Assembly: GCA_016271365.2 (NCBI GenBank)
Contig: JADMNL010000028.1
Span: 102,027,001 to 102,091,000 of the forward strand
Direction: 5' to 3'
Length of the DNA stretch: 64,000 nt
Source: Neoceratodus forsteri
Taxonomy: Eukaryota; Chordata; Ceratodontiformes; Ceratodontidae
The notes below the pieces were generated by a model, which searched no databases, was not told the origin of the DNA, and saw nothing but the letters and a program-made list of their open reading frames with translations. Position numbers and translations under genes: made by a program. The stretch's first letter is position 1, and every line of letters begins with the position of its first letter. Of the stretch, positions 11,836-23,140 are shown one piece after another.

Positions 11836-11934
11836 TCATTTCATCACAAGTATATAAGCGTATCGTTATCAGCGCTTTTGAAAGCGCGTAAATAATGACA
11901 GCGCATCAACCTGAATAGCGTATTGACAATTTAA

Positions 11935-12070
11935 GCGTAACAGCATAGGCTAAACTGCCAAATACTGTCTGGTTCAACTGAAGCGTAACATCAAACATTA
12001 AAAGGTTCTTACCTGTTCAGTAGATCAGTAAGGCGTAACAGCTAAACTGCCAAATACTTTCCGGTCCAAC
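11935..12070. repeat. subterminal direct repeats in the MULE
   Basis: GGCTAAACTGCCAAATACTG at about 11949-11968 recurs as GCTAAACTGCCAAATACTTT at about 12041-12060, each preceded by a GCGTAACA word and followed by a C/T-GG-T-CAAC word. Another pair, CCAGTCCTTTAACCAAT, occurs near 12098 and 12196. Repeats of this kind near transposon ends are often transposase-binding sites; that role is inferred. Confidence 0.75.
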
Positions 12071-12343
12071 ATCAGTAGATCAGTAAATCCAATAATCCAG
12101 TCCTTTAACCAATAAATCTTTATTTGTTTAAAAGCTAAATCCTAAGTTAAAAGCAACAGCTCCATGTCCTTTGTGTGTGATGACATCACTGTGCACCAGT
12201 CCTTTAACCAATCAAAGCTTTACTGACTGAAGTCAATTCAATAAGTTCTATAGTGTTCTAAATTGAAGTTGGAAATTATACGCCACACCACGGAGATAGT
12301 CGGAGTCGGAAACAGTACTGTAAGCTTCAACGACAGCTGTCAA

Positions 12344-13639
12344 TCATTTTAATGTATCTTGATATTTCCTGCATTGTACAGGTGGTTTGAGATCAGACAG
12401 GTACTGTTCCATCTTAATTTCATTGACACTCTGCTCAACTTTAAGAGCTGTTATCAGCTGCCAGATCGTGGGGTGGTTCGCCCCCAACATGCTATTAAAG
12501 CTTCTGTGCCATCCTTCGAACGAACTGTTTGTCTGTGGAATGCCTTCTTTGACCGCATCGTAACAATTCCAAAATTCTACCGTGAAGTGCGGTCTTCGAT
12601 GGCCACGATGACCAACAGGTCTCCCAATCCATGTGTCCTCTAAATAATCGAGCAATGGAGCCAGTTGGTCGTCATGTGTTGTATAAAATTCTGTTGATCT
12701 CAAATGATCAAATACAGAAACCACTCCTTATGGGGGGACATAGGCAAGTGCAGCTAACATTCTGACATGCAGGGCATACTCCTCATCAACAGTATATTGT
12801 TTCAGTACATCCGAATGCTCCTGTATCTTTCTCCAGATAGACTGACATAAGTGAAAGAAACATCCCCTTGTTCTTGCCATGGGAAATTCTGTATGAAAGG
12901 CTTTCACAGCAGCAAGTTCAAAATCAGTCATCAGAGATGTTGGTGCTAAGTTGGGGCAAATGTTTTTTATCTCACTTAGGACGACTCTGACATAGCTAGC
13001 ATAATTTCTAGAAGACATTAGGATAAACACACTTGGCATAACAGCAGAGTACGATACCCCATGAATACTGTATAATTGAGAGAATAGTGGAAGAGTGGCT
13101 TTAAAAGTCCCATCGGCGAACCAGTGCTTTGTTGACCGCATGTACTGTAGGTTTCTCTCAGTGGTAAATATTAAGAAACGGTCTGAATCGTCTTTACCAC
13201 TGTCGTACATCATGAATTGCTCTCTGTGCTCTGTCAATGTATATTCTGGAGGGATTTGAAGTTCTGACAATGTAGAGGGCTGAACTGGAGCAACGGAAGA
13301 TATCTGTCTAGCACGCTGTGTGGTACACTTCAGATTGTGAAAGGAAGGTAGTTTACCTCCTGTGACTTGACAAATGTTCTTAGTGGCGCCAGCCACTACA
13401 AGATGAGTCGACTCTTGTGAACTCACAGCCCTTTCTTTAAAGTTATTTATCACTTTCCTGACTTCAGTTGCACCTACGCCAGAACATGGCTGTGCTCCCA
13501 GAAATTTCACTATTTCATCGGCTTCTGTGTAACACCGTGCCTTGCATTTGAACGCATTGTACTGTAGGTATTTCCAGTATGTACTAGTAGCATAAACAGG
13601 TTCTCGCCTTACAAGTAACCATTGTCTGACAGTAGTCAT
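12344..13639 (-). pseudogene. FLYWCH/MULE transposase with one in-frame stop
   Basis: Would cut and move the surrounding Mutator-like element in the nucleus. Part one (12728-13639, 303 codons) has a FLYWCH-like zinc region at residues 20-38 (YWKY..., KCKAR), then the MULE catalytic core: WFADGTFK (Asp176), a YSIHGVSYSAVMP strand, TDFELAA (Asp239) and a GCFFHLCQSIWRKIQE helix (Cys260, His263). A TAA at 12728-12730 then interrupts the frame. Part two (12344-12724) continues in the same frame with VFDHLR, DYLEDTWIGRP and SSFEGWHRSF, which carries the third catalytic Glu. DDE placement follows the MULE family. Apart from the stop no frame break was seen, so this copy died recently or the stop could be a sequencing error or be read through. 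The first Cys of the FLYWCH motif appears to be replaced by Tyr. Confidence 0.88.
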
Positions 13640-14053
13640 TGCCTTTGGTGCTCAGAACAAAATGTAGAGGCATTGTTGCAAACAGAACGCACAGCAGACG
13701 TAGTGTACTTAAGTTAATTGGATATAGGTAATTGAATCATGTTACTACAGTGACCAGACTCAGCTATTCAAAGACTTACAACAGATAATTACATAATTGA
13801 ACAGGTCTGCGTAAAGAAAGTATCATGCACTATTAGAGACACCGCGCTTAAAACTTAATATGTGCAGACTACATATGCTGAATTAACTGCGATAATATTT
13901 ACTGCGCTGATTTTGTATGCACTGAAAAGACGTGGAACCCATTAATGGTATACGCTACATGTCCCATAAATGGGGAGCGCGATTATGGCTGAGTGGAGTT
14001 CTAGTAGTTGAATCTAGGGGCGTCTAATAGAGAGTGACACAGACAGTACAAGT

Positions 14054-14710
14054 GGCAGCCTGGTGGCACTGAGGGTTGAGGCGCTGAACACCACACCTCA
14101 TGCCACGCCGGTGACCCAGGTTCGGAGTGGACTCGATCACCAGGGGTCGGGCCGGGGTGTGGATTTCATTGAGCTGCCAGCAGGCAGCTCTCCATTCCCG
14201 GGAGGGTGTGCCAGCACTGTGCAGCTTTGGTGGCCCGTAGTGGAGATTGGGGGCTCAGCTATGCAATGCACATTTCAGTGGGGTATGATGGCAGTGGCGG
14301 ACATCCTGCAGATGGCTGCGGGAGCGCACCTGCGCTGCGCTGGACGTCATTGCATGTCCACACCACCGGGAACACTTAAGGGCAATCCCTCTCCACTGAT
14401 AGGTGAAGCCGGGTCCAGTGGTTGTGGCCCCATGTCCAACGCCGGACATCAAGACGTCTGCTCCGGTTCCTCCTCCTGCACAACAGCGAGCCCACCAGCA
14501 CTATAGCTACAGTGCCAGTAGGAGTTGGTGGCCCTTCCTCAGGGGACTTAGAACCACGGGGTTAGGGCAAGCTGTGAAAGGAGGAGGGTGTCCCTAACCA
14601 GAGTATGGATGGTCAGAGCTTCAGGCTGGTTGGACAGAGCCAGCAGCCAAGTGACCACACTGGAGAGAGGTCAGTGATAAGGGTGCATAAAAAGAGTTAA
14701 CAAAAAAAGC
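14054..14710 (+). mobile_element. tRNA-derived SINE, subfamily B, copy 4
   Basis: Flanked by the 10-bp duplication CAGTACAAGT at 14044-14053 and 14711-14720. The head GGCAGCCTGGTGGCACTGAG, then GGTTGAGGCGC and B-box-like CCAGGTTCGGAG, marks a subfamily distinct from copies 1-3. It ends AACAAAAAAAGC. Confidence 0.9.
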
Positions 14711-14720
14711 CAGTACAAGT

Positions 14721-14957
14721 TAGCAAAGTAATACAACAGTACAAGTTAGCTAAGGTAAGACAGAAGTGCAAATTTGTCTAGAAGTTCAAAAAGAATAAAA
14801 CGATTAGGGTTAGCCTAGCTAAGGCTAAGACCTGGAGGAAGGAGAAAGAGGGAGGGAACTGGGGATGGAAAGGGGATGGGAGGCAGTTAATATTCATGTC
14901 ATACAGGAAAAAGGACCCATCCAGAGGTCAATTTAAGCAATGGTAGGGAGTTAGAAC
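14721..14957. other. unassigned sequence
   Basis: CAGTACAAGTTAGC occurs twice (14711 and 14737), one copy being the SINE duplication. Nothing else recognised. Confidence 0.5.
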
Positions 14958-15450
14958 CCTAGGGGAGCTGAGAACCCTTCAGGGACAGGCAATAGAGGAG
15001 GAGGAAAGGAAGAGGGACGAGGAGAGAGGTCTGCCGGGACCAGGCCCCTCCATGATGCTGAGAACCCTGCCTGCACAAGGCAGAGGGTAGAATGTAGGAG
15101 AGAAGCAATCTGTTAGGCAGTGAGGGTGAGACAGAGGCTAAATCTGTTCTGGCCAGTTCCAGTTCTTGAGAACCCTGCCAGGGGATGGTGCAAGGCAAGC
15201 GCTAGGCCAATTATGTGGGGGAAGTGGGAGGGTGGAAGTAAGTAGAGAAAGGGGGAGAGAGTGGTAAAGGTTTATCAAGAGCAAAGACCCTAGGGGAGCA
15301 GATAATCCCTTCAGGTGACAGACAACGGGAGAGGAGGGAGAAGGAGAGAAAGGACTGCCGGGGCCTGACCACTCTAGTACACTGAGAACCCTGCCTGCAC
15401 AAGGCAGAGGTGGAGAACGATAGGAGGGTAGCAGGCTGAAGGCAGCAAGG
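14958..15450. repeat. spaced direct duplication, period about 335 bp
   Basis: The block from CCTAGGGGAGCTGAGAACCC (about 14958) to GCCTGCACAAGGCAGAGG (about 15088) recurs from CCTAGGGGAGCAGATAATCC (about 15290) to GCCTGCACAAGGCAGAGG (about 15412). A third partial match, GAGAACCCTGCC, sits at 15168. Both blocks share a purine-rich GGAGGAGGAAAGGAAGAGG middle. The minus-strand frames here (15138-15638 and others) are leucine/serine/proline-rich translations of this biased sequence and are not called as genes. Confidence 0.75.
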
Positions 15451-18004
15451 GAGAGTATGCTACAGGATGCCGGATCCCAGTATAGTTTGTGAAGGCCAGA
15501 AGACAGATTTTGATGAGAGAGTAGTGGGGCCAAGTCACAGAAGGAGCCCACTGGATGTGATGGCAGGGGGTAGGGTTTAGAGGAGGAGGAATTAGGAGAG
15601 TCATGGCAGAAACAGCTAGCAGCAATTTGCCCATGCATTGGTGCATAACAGTATATACATCACTGCCAGGTTTTTGTCCCAAATTAAGTTCAGTAATGCT
15701 AACGGCTAAATGGTGTATGAAAATGTGGAATGTGGATATTTCAATTATTCTAGATAGCATGAGTTTGTGAAGGTAGACTGTGATGCAGCAAAGTGAACTA
15801 TTTGGCCAGAGTCAAGTGGATTGAAGGGGAAATATTGTATATATAAAATGTATATATGTGTTGTCAGGAATCAGGTGTCTAGATAGAAATGTATAAACAG
15901 TATGTGTACATATGGACTTTTGGACTTTGCTCAGCATCCTTTCAACCCTGGATTGATGGGGATGTCAATCTTTCAGCAAGAGGAGAGTATAACCCTCCCC
16001 CCAAGGTAGGGTTTACCTTTTGAGCCACCAGAGGCTTGAGGTGGATCCATCTCTGCTGCCTGCATCCTTCAGCTGGCCGTAGTGCTGGAGGTCAAGAGAA
16101 GAAGAGTGTTAAGTATTACTTGTCCTTTAGTTCCTTCATTGTTTACCGCTGATAAAAAGGGTGCCCTGCACCCAAAGACAAGCTAGAGGGATCATGAATA
16201 TCATCATGGATAATCCAGACTGTAATCCAAGTGGATTAAGTGTTGTAAAATGTTAAAGCAGCAGCAAGCAGCAAAAAAAAAAACAAAAAACTGTGAAACA
16301 GCAGCAAGGCATAGAACTGAGTGCAAATAAATGATCTTGTGACACTTGACCCCCAGGATCAACCAACTGGAATGCAAGGGGTCTTGGAAAGAACATAGGC
16401 ACTTGAAAGAAATAGCAAAAGAGTGGTTGGCACCCTTTTGTAGCCACTGAGGGAGCCAGAGTGTGAGTGACAAGATGGACAGCCAATGAGAGACAGCAAG
16501 ATGAGATGACTAAGCTGAACCTTTCCCGCAGCATAGAAGGAGTTCAGAGTAGTCCATCCTGAGCAGTTGGATACAAGGAGAGGTGGTGAGGAAGTGAGCT
16601 GTGGGTCTGGCCAGGCCTCAGAGCCAGAGATTCTGGTGTGAGTGAATCCGGTTGTTGGAAGTTCCATCCAAGCTGAGAGAGAAGCACTGTGAAACCTGCA
16701 CAGCTGTGAAAGACTGAATCTTCTGAAGCCATCTGCAGACTGCTGAAATCAAAGGTGAGAACAAACCATTCTACCCTGTCTGGTGTGCCAAGGGAGGAGA
16801 GAGGAGGGAGAAGGGAGCGTGTCCCCAGGGTACTTCTGTCCTTGATCCAATGAGTGCTCTCTGGGTGAGGTGGGATAACTAATTAGTCTTGGCTCTTCCA
16901 AACTTGCCACACTGCCACATACTGTTCAAGAGGAAACTGAGCTGCAGTGCAATGATCGGGGCCTAGCCTGAGGCCTACAACCACCATCTGCCTGCTGCTG
17001 TAACATCGCCATCCAGAAACATCTGAGACTGCTTTCCTTTGCACAGGAGTACTGGATTGCCAGTCAGAAAACATTGCTTCTACTTGAATTTTCCCTGCTG
17101 GATTACAATTTCTGTTGAATTCTCTTGTTGGATTATGCCTTGTTCTGCTATAAAAGTGCTGGCCAAAAGTCAGTTGGGTGGGGTTAAAGCAAGTTTGCCT
17201 ATCTGTAACTGCACCAATGCAAGATCCCGGGTACCACGATATCAGGCCTGCAACAGTGTAAAATTTACCTGGATACAGAGTAGTTCGAACAAGGACTTCA
17301 GTCCAGAAAACAAAAGTAATTGCTGTGGAAGTTAACTGAAACTGTGAGGATCTATGAGGGTAGGGGGAGGCCATACAGTACAGTAGGCCTTGACTGCAGT
17401 CTGGTGTGTGGGTGTTGGGAGGCCTAGTGCACTAGTTCTGCTGAGAGGCCTAGACTAACAGCCTTATCTAAACTTACTTGCCTTTGCAATGCCCTATATA
17501 GATTTACCTTAGCCTGCCCACCTTATACTCATCATGTATAATGCATACTGAGCTAGGTTGTGCCCTTCCCCCCACTCTGTGAAGCAGTCCCTCCACGTTG
17601 GCCTGCTTTATACCAAATCCTGGCTGGGTGAACTACTTACTGAGCTATCTAAAATGACCATTTCATTCCCGCCTCCAATCCCTCCTGCTCACTCAGGTCA
17701 GAAGAACACAACAGATTCCAAATCCCTCAGTGAGGCACAATACAGGTCAAGCCTGAATCAGGTCAGTCATGCAAATATCTTGAATTGCCTTCCCCAACAC
17801 TAACTGCTTCCCCCAGTTTTCAATCTGCAAAGACCCAGATCAAGGAGTACTATAGAACTCTCCGGACATCTCATAACTGCCCTTGCGGTGGCCATCTGTC
17901 TTTCCACCATGGGTCTCTCCTGCTTTGTAGTTTGGCCTGGGTCATGTCAATACAGTCTCTGTAAGCAGGCTGTTATTAGCTCACACTTTCTAACCCTACC
18001 TTTG
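15451..18004. other. unassigned 2.5-kb stretch
   Basis: No family recognised. TGTCAGGAATCAGGTGTC at 15862 looks like the start of an LTR, but no partner was found. Open frames such as 16883-17374 (minus, 163 codons) show no domain. Confidence 0.4.
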
Positions 18005-18450
18005 CATACAGAAACATAGACAATGTCATCCCCAGTCTGCCCTGTTTTACACTATACTACCCCGAGACATATTGTCTAGATGGGGGAGTTTGCCCTCCTC
18101 CCATCCTTTGAACCCTCCCTAGCTGATAATCCCCCCCCCAGTAACTATTAAGCCCTTCATTCTGTTCCAGCTAAGCCTGAGTCCATTAATACTCTTTGAG
18201 CCCACAACCTCAGCTGATAGGCTGTTCTATGACTCAGTCACTCTCTCTCTCATAAAGAAGAAATTTTCACATCCCTCCTGAATCCCCCGCAGCTTCCACT
18301 CATTTCCCTTGTTTGTGTCTCATCATTCCTGCTGAATGGTTCCTTGCAGTTTATCTTATTCATTCCTTTCAAGAGCTTAAGTCTCTCTATCCCACCACCC
18401 CTCTTCCTTCTGGCCTCCACCGAGTACATTATAAGGCTGTGCACAGTATC
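18005..18450 (-). pseudogene. old CR1-type LINE 3' end (divergent)
   Basis: The minus strand encodes MYSVEARRKRG..IERLKLLKG followed by MNKIN (18250-18444), equivalent to [20 protein letters not shown] in younger copies. It then runs to a 3' end at 18005-18020 reading ACATTGTCTATGTTTCTGTATG, the CR1-like TTCTATG-type terminus. Divergence and indels make it one of the oldest CR1 pieces here. Confidence 0.75.
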
Positions 18451-19900
18451 TGCATTTCCTGCTACTGCAGGTCCCTGTAAATTATCCCCTCTGCACCTCA
18501 GTGCAGTTAATGTTATCTATTTTTATGTATATATTTGACTCTGTACATCTTACATATCATGTAGTATTTACGACTCATTAGCCCTGGTGCTCCCTTGTAG
18601 CCCGGGGTCAAAATTGGAAATCAGCCTTTCCAGGACTCTGGCTGCTTACCCGGTAAGCTATGTTTCAAATAAGTAAATGATTTATATTATTACTACAAGT
18701 GTGACAGCTCTACAATATAAAAGCATTCTAAGTTTAATTAATTATTCATAAGGCAAATACACACTCTGACTGGCTACTGCACCAGGCGTTAATCCCTTAG
18801 AAATATCCAGTGCAGCTCAGAATGGTATACATTTTTGTATGCTTTCTAAAACAGACATTTCCCCCCTTGCAAATGTGATTAGATTTACAATCCCAAAATG
18901 ACCTCACAGACTGTCATTTCCCAGGGATTAGTGACCAGTTATGGGGTGGGTTGACTTTGGCTGCATCGTTGGCCACTACCCCCCCAAGCCAGTCCTTAAT
19001 CACCAGGAAATGACCAGCCGCTCAGTCATTATTGCTTAAATTCAAGAGGGCTCTCCCCTTAGCAGACAGCCAAATCCTTTAAATAAAACTTTCTCTGACC
19101 AGAGGAACCAAGGTAATGCCTCTTAAAACATAGCCAGAGTCCCCCATGTGCATTGGAATGCTGCTAGACCAAGGCTGCAGACACTGCAAAGTGCACAGTG
19201 GTGACTCATGCTCCCTCAGATCCCTCCACTCCGGGTCACTGCAGACAGCTTCATTCATTCTTCCCAGTCCACACTAACATTACTTTTTCCACAACCTTTC
19301 GCAAACAGGGCTATTAAAGCTCGTAGCGCATCCAAATCAAATAAAAATCAGATGGAGCTTTCTGCCAGCACTCATAATTACTGAGCTGAGGTGTCTTCCA
19401 AGCAGCTGTCAGGACGGGCTGCAAACTTTCCTGTAACTTACTCGCCTGAGGAGGGACACTTCTCTTTTTTTTTTTTCCTTGCTCTGTCTATTTCTGCTGC
19501 AGGAAGTGGTGCACAGGCCAGCTGAGGCATCCACTGGCTTCTTCCCCTTTCCATATGGTCTCACCTCTATAAATACTTCATTAGCAGACACCCCGCTGGC
19601 TTGCAAATGGCAGCTGTATAACGTCTCAGAAACAATGTCCAGGTTCTGAAGAATGAGTCATCTAAGCCAAGAAACACGGCTAATAAACTTTTTTTTTTTA
19701 ATCCAGATAGTCGTCTGGACCATTACTCTTTAAATCTGGTAGCCATCAAGAAATTTGGCATCCTGTATCAGTACAGTTAAAGTGATTTACCAACATCCAA
19801 GAAAAATGTAGACACGATACAGCTTTACATTTCATTAATTGTCTGTGTTTATCTCACTCATTCTTCATCACTGAAGACATTTACATGAAAACAGGATTTT
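18451..19900. other. unassigned, relatively repeat-free stretch
   Basis: About 1.45 kb without transposon signatures, including a TTAATTAATTATTCAT word near 18738. Open frames are short. This is the best place in the window to look for ancient non-coding conservation, because the surrounding repeats are absent. Confidence 0.4.
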
Positions 19901-19990
19901 AAGGCATGCTTACACTGCCACCTTTGCAGCGCATCAACCCATGCACACGAGTTGATGCACTACAAATTCAGCAGTGTGAACACTCACCGA
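19901..19990. repeat. imperfect hairpin, possible MITE piece
   Basis: CACTGCCACCTTTGCAGCGC (from 19914) is roughly complementary to the stretch ending CAGCAGTGTGAAC at 19982; the inner stem is GCATCAAC/GTTGATGC around ATGCACAC. About 70% of the stem pairs. It ends just before the CR1 at 20012. Confidence 0.5.
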
Positions 19991-20011
19991 ACTATTCTAG
20001 GAGTGCTTTGG

Positions 20012-20612
20012 AGTGCAGGAAGTTGTTATCCCTCTGTACAGACAGCTGGTGAGACCCCATCTGGAGTACTGTGTGCAGTTCTGGAGACCCAGTCTCCGCA
20101 AGGTCATAGACAAGATGGAAGCTGTCCAGAGGAGGGCAACTAAAATGGTGCAGGGTCTGCACCAGAAGACATATGGAGAGACTAAAGGAGCTTAATATGT
20201 ATAGCCTCGAGGAAAGGAGGGAGAGGGGGGACATGATAGAAACTTTCAAGTACCTCAAGGGAATCAACAAAGTCCAAGAGGGTAGCATCTTTCAAAAAAA
20301 GAGGTGTGCAAGAACAAGGGGACACAATTTGAAGATAGAGAGGGGCAGCTCAGAGGTAATGTAAGGAAGTATTTTTTCACAGAGAGGGTTGTGGATGCAT
20401 GGAACGGCCTTCCGGAGGAGGTTGTGGAGTCAAAAACAGTGGTTGAATTCAAGCATGCATGGGACAGTCATAAGGCAATTCTAGGGGGTGGGAGTAGAAA
20501 GAAGTAGGCTGCTGGTTAACTAGGATCTGCAGCTTATCCATTAGGTAGGGAAATGGGCAGACTGGGTGGGCCAAGCGGTCCTTATCTGCTGTCAAATTCT
20601 ATGTTTCTATGT
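20012..20612 (+). pseudogene. CR1-type LINE, 5'-truncated 3' end (copy 2)
   Basis: Starts within the reverse transcriptase C-terminal region: [35 protein letters not shown], then after a frameshift [40 protein letters not shown] and VEFKHAWDSHKAILGG. The 3' UTR carries GGGCAGACTGGGTGGGCCAAG and ends in TTCTATGTTTCTATG. About 600 bp; the usual CR1 5' truncation. Closest in the window to copy 3 at 46546. Confidence 0.92.
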
Positions 20613-21085
20613 TTATTTGCTGCACCAGTGCAGGAGTGGGTACATTTATCAGAACAAGCATACTATGTGGCGATATAAATGTGCTGTGATACTTGCTCTA
20701 ATAAAAAGCAGCCACTCCTAGACTTCTCCGCTGTTCCCAACCTGGCCCCAGAGCCCCTCTCTGGCACAACCTGCATCGGCATGATGGAGGTCTGTGTAAA
20801 GGCAGAATTGAGCCTACTACAGGGATCTCATCAGGAATGGAGTGGCACAAAGGTCAGTGCACTGCCGGCATGTAAATACAGCTCAAGTGTCTCTGATTTC
20901 ATCTCATCTTCCCACTTCTCCCTCATAATGCTCTGTCTGTGACATCACAATCTGTTGGTGTGGAAATGTTGAGGATGTCACACATAGCACATCATAAGGC
21001 AAAAGCAGCAGAAAAGATGAAATCTGGGGGACTCCAATCCTCTTTTCAATTAAATATTGTAAGTAACAAAGAATGAGGGAGATAG
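20613..21085. other. unassigned sequence
   Basis: No family recognised. Confidence 0.5.
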
Positions 21086-21480
21086 GCAGCCCTGAGGGCC
21101 TAGTGGCAGTGCATGGCCGTGCAGGCGAACTGGGTTCGGGAGTGGAGTTGAGTCGCCTCGTCAGGGTACAGACCTTGCTGAGGTAACTGCCACTCAGCAG
21201 TGCACCTCAGCTGAGGAGGGGTAACAGCAAGTACTGGCATCACAGCAGCCCCTACAGCTGGGCCAGACAGCTTGCCTCTCACTGTGGAGGATACGTGATG
21301 TGGAGCCTGACAGAGGCATGGCCCATGTCACAGGGTGGAGGGTGGGTCGGGGAGAAATAGGAAAGAAAAATCTCCCAGCATTCTGCATGATGGCTGACAG
21401 AGCCTGAACATGGTATATCCCAAACTGCAGGGTATATCCTGGATGGACATCTGGGAAGAGAAAAACAATAATGAGAAAAA
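21086..21480 (+). mobile_element. tRNA-derived SINE, copy 5
   Basis: Flanked by AAAGAATGAGGGAGATAG (21068-21085) and AAAGAATGAGTGAGATAG (21481-21498), an 18-bp target-site duplication with one mismatch. Head GGCAGCCCTGAGGGCCTAGT with a shortened A region, B-box-like TGGGTTCGGGAG, and an A-rich end. At 395 bp it is the shortest confirmed copy; an internal deletion is likely. Confidence 0.9.
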
Positions 21481-21639
21481 AAAGAATGAGTGAGATAGTA
21501 CAGCACATAACAAGCTGTAGTATGTCTTAATAGCATATTCTGAAACATTTTCCAGGATTTTGGAAGATCACTTTATGTACACAGGCTTAACCAGGGGTTG
21601 AGTCACTCAAACCCAAGGGGGAGGGGTCATGAAGCACAA

Positions 21640-21790
21640 GGTGAAGCTGAGTGCTTTATGCCTCTAGGTCCCTCAGTGAGTATTAGGCTCTAGCAGGGTT
21701 TGAACCCATTGTGATCGTACTCATGTAACCTCCCAGTGCTCCTATCCACTCAGCTGCAAAAACAGAAGCAGGACCCCACTGGAAACAAGG
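21640..21790 (-). mobile_element. tRNA-like SINE, separate family
   Basis: On the minus strand GCAGCTGAGTGGATAGGAGC is A-box-like and ATGGGTTCAAACCCTGC a good B box. Unlike the main SINE family. Limits are approximate. Confidence 0.55.
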
Positions 21791-22024
21791 TGTTGCTTCT
21801 CAGCTGGGATGTCTTGGGTCAATAAATTGTAAAACAAATAAAAGCTAGAGGGGAGGACTAGTGCAAGAAGTGCAAAACAAGTTGACTGCTAAGTAAAATC
21901 ATTTACTAGACAATATGCCACTCTTTAAAAGCTGTCGCTTTCTTCCTGAAACCATCACAGCCAAGTGCTAGCTACATCTGACTAATTACACTGCTCTGTT
22001 GTACAAACACTCATGTAAAAACTT

Positions 22025-22200
22025 TAGGGGGAAGTAGCGCAGGTGGTTTGTCATAAAGAGCAATGTCTTTAACCCTGGGGTATCAAGATTAAAGTCCCTC
22101 TGAAACCCAGACTGGGGAAATTAGTTCCGGATTTCCGAGAGGGCTACCCTGCCACGGTCAGTGAAGTCTAAACACCTGCACTGCAGACAGGTTGAGCCTC
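22025..22200 (+). mobile_element. tRNA-like SINE, separate family
   Basis: GGAAGTAGCGCAGGTGGTTTG matches an A box and AAGATTAAAGTCCCTC a degenerate B box about 50 bases further. The body and end are not defined. Confidence 0.5.
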
Positions 22201-22494
22201 AAGAGTTATGACCGCTCCTTGTCAGCTGTAATGGAAGGCACTAGCCTGGTCGTAAAACAAAAACATGAAAAGGCTGCATTTGCTTTGCAGCTCTACAATA
22301 TGGCAGACACCAGCGTTGCCCAAAACCTGTTGTTTTGCTATTTTTTTTGTTTTCATTTTCTTTTTTCTTATTCTTTCCGCTCTATTCTTTCCATTCTTAA
22401 GGGATTTTTTATTGTGAGACTGTTTCAAAGCTCACTGATTCCCCTATTCCCCAAAGGCAGCCAGTCCTGAAGGGGCAGTGTTTCCCCACTGGTT

Positions 22495-22622
22495 TTGCCT
22501 CTTTGCTGAATCTGGTCACAGTCCAGAGCTATGAACCTGGAGACGCTGGTTTGAGTCCTATCAGTGCTACTTATCCACTGTGTGACCCTGAGCAAGTCAC
22601 TTAACCTTCCTGTGGAGAACTT
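22495..22622 (+). mobile_element. CORE-SINE (MIR-like)
   Basis: Contains GGTTTGAGTCCTATCAG (B box) and then CACTGTGTGACCCTGAGCAA followed by GTCACTTAACCTTCCTG, the hallmark of the MIR/CORE-SINE core. Such SINEs are ancient and widespread in vertebrates. Confidence 0.9.
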
Positions 22623-22804
22623 CCATTTCTGTCTTCCCTCTCCAACTAATTAAAGGAGACCTAAACCCACGCCTATTGTAAATGTTATATGTTTATTTGT
22701 TACCAGTCAGCTCCATTTCTGTAGCTGTGAAGGGTTTCAAAAGTTTGAGTAGCTTGTTTTTACTGTAAACTGTAACCCCCGTAACTATTTGTTTATTATT
22801 GAAA

Positions 22805-23060
22805 ATTTTGTAGAATACCTTTGAGCACAAGTGCTCTTTTACAAAGGTTGCATGTCAATAACAGAGATTACAAAGCAACATAAATACAATAAGAAATTTC
22901 CAGTGAAATGAAGTTAAACAAGTACAAATATAGTTCAACAAGTACACAATACACAGGCTGGATCAATCGTGTACAATTGTTCAATAAGGCAGGTAAACAG
23001 AAACCATGTGAAACAAGCATTGTAATGCACATGGTCAGAGACCAGACTATCTCAGTGCCT
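22805..23060 (-). mobile_element. L2-like LINE 3' end, family of 24750
   Basis: Minus-strand CCTTTGTAAAAGAGCACTTG then TGCTCAAAGG (22818-22847) is the same terminal hairpin as at 25893-25920, with a different stem sequence that still pairs. Followed upstream by 3' UTR sequence only. Confidence 0.75.
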
Positions 23061-23140
23061 CCATTTGTTTACAGGTGAAATCTCCTTTGTTAGTGAGAGC
23101 TGCATTAGCATATGAGAAGATGATGTACTTTGCCATTGGT

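Larger units (their letters stand above)
11836..14040 (-). mobile_element. MULE DNA transposon (approximate limits)
   Basis: Surrounds the transposase at 12344-13639. Both outer parts are unusually rich in AGCGC/GCGTA words, for example near 11846-11905 on the left and 13850-13985 on the right, unlike neighbouring DNA. A clear terminal inverted repeat was not resolved; weak similarity exists between ATAAGCGTAT near 11850 and the minus-strand TAGCGTATACC near 13950. The plus-strand left part holds two pairs of short direct repeats (see the 11935-12070 entry). The limits are estimates. Confidence 0.55.

Noticed and set aside
15138..15638. 166-codon minus-strand frame as a gene
   Set aside because: Composition (Leu, Ser, Pro) simply reflects purine-rich DNA on the other strand and a direct duplication.
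16883..17374. 163-codon minus frame as a gene
   Set aside because: No recognisable domain and no supporting context.
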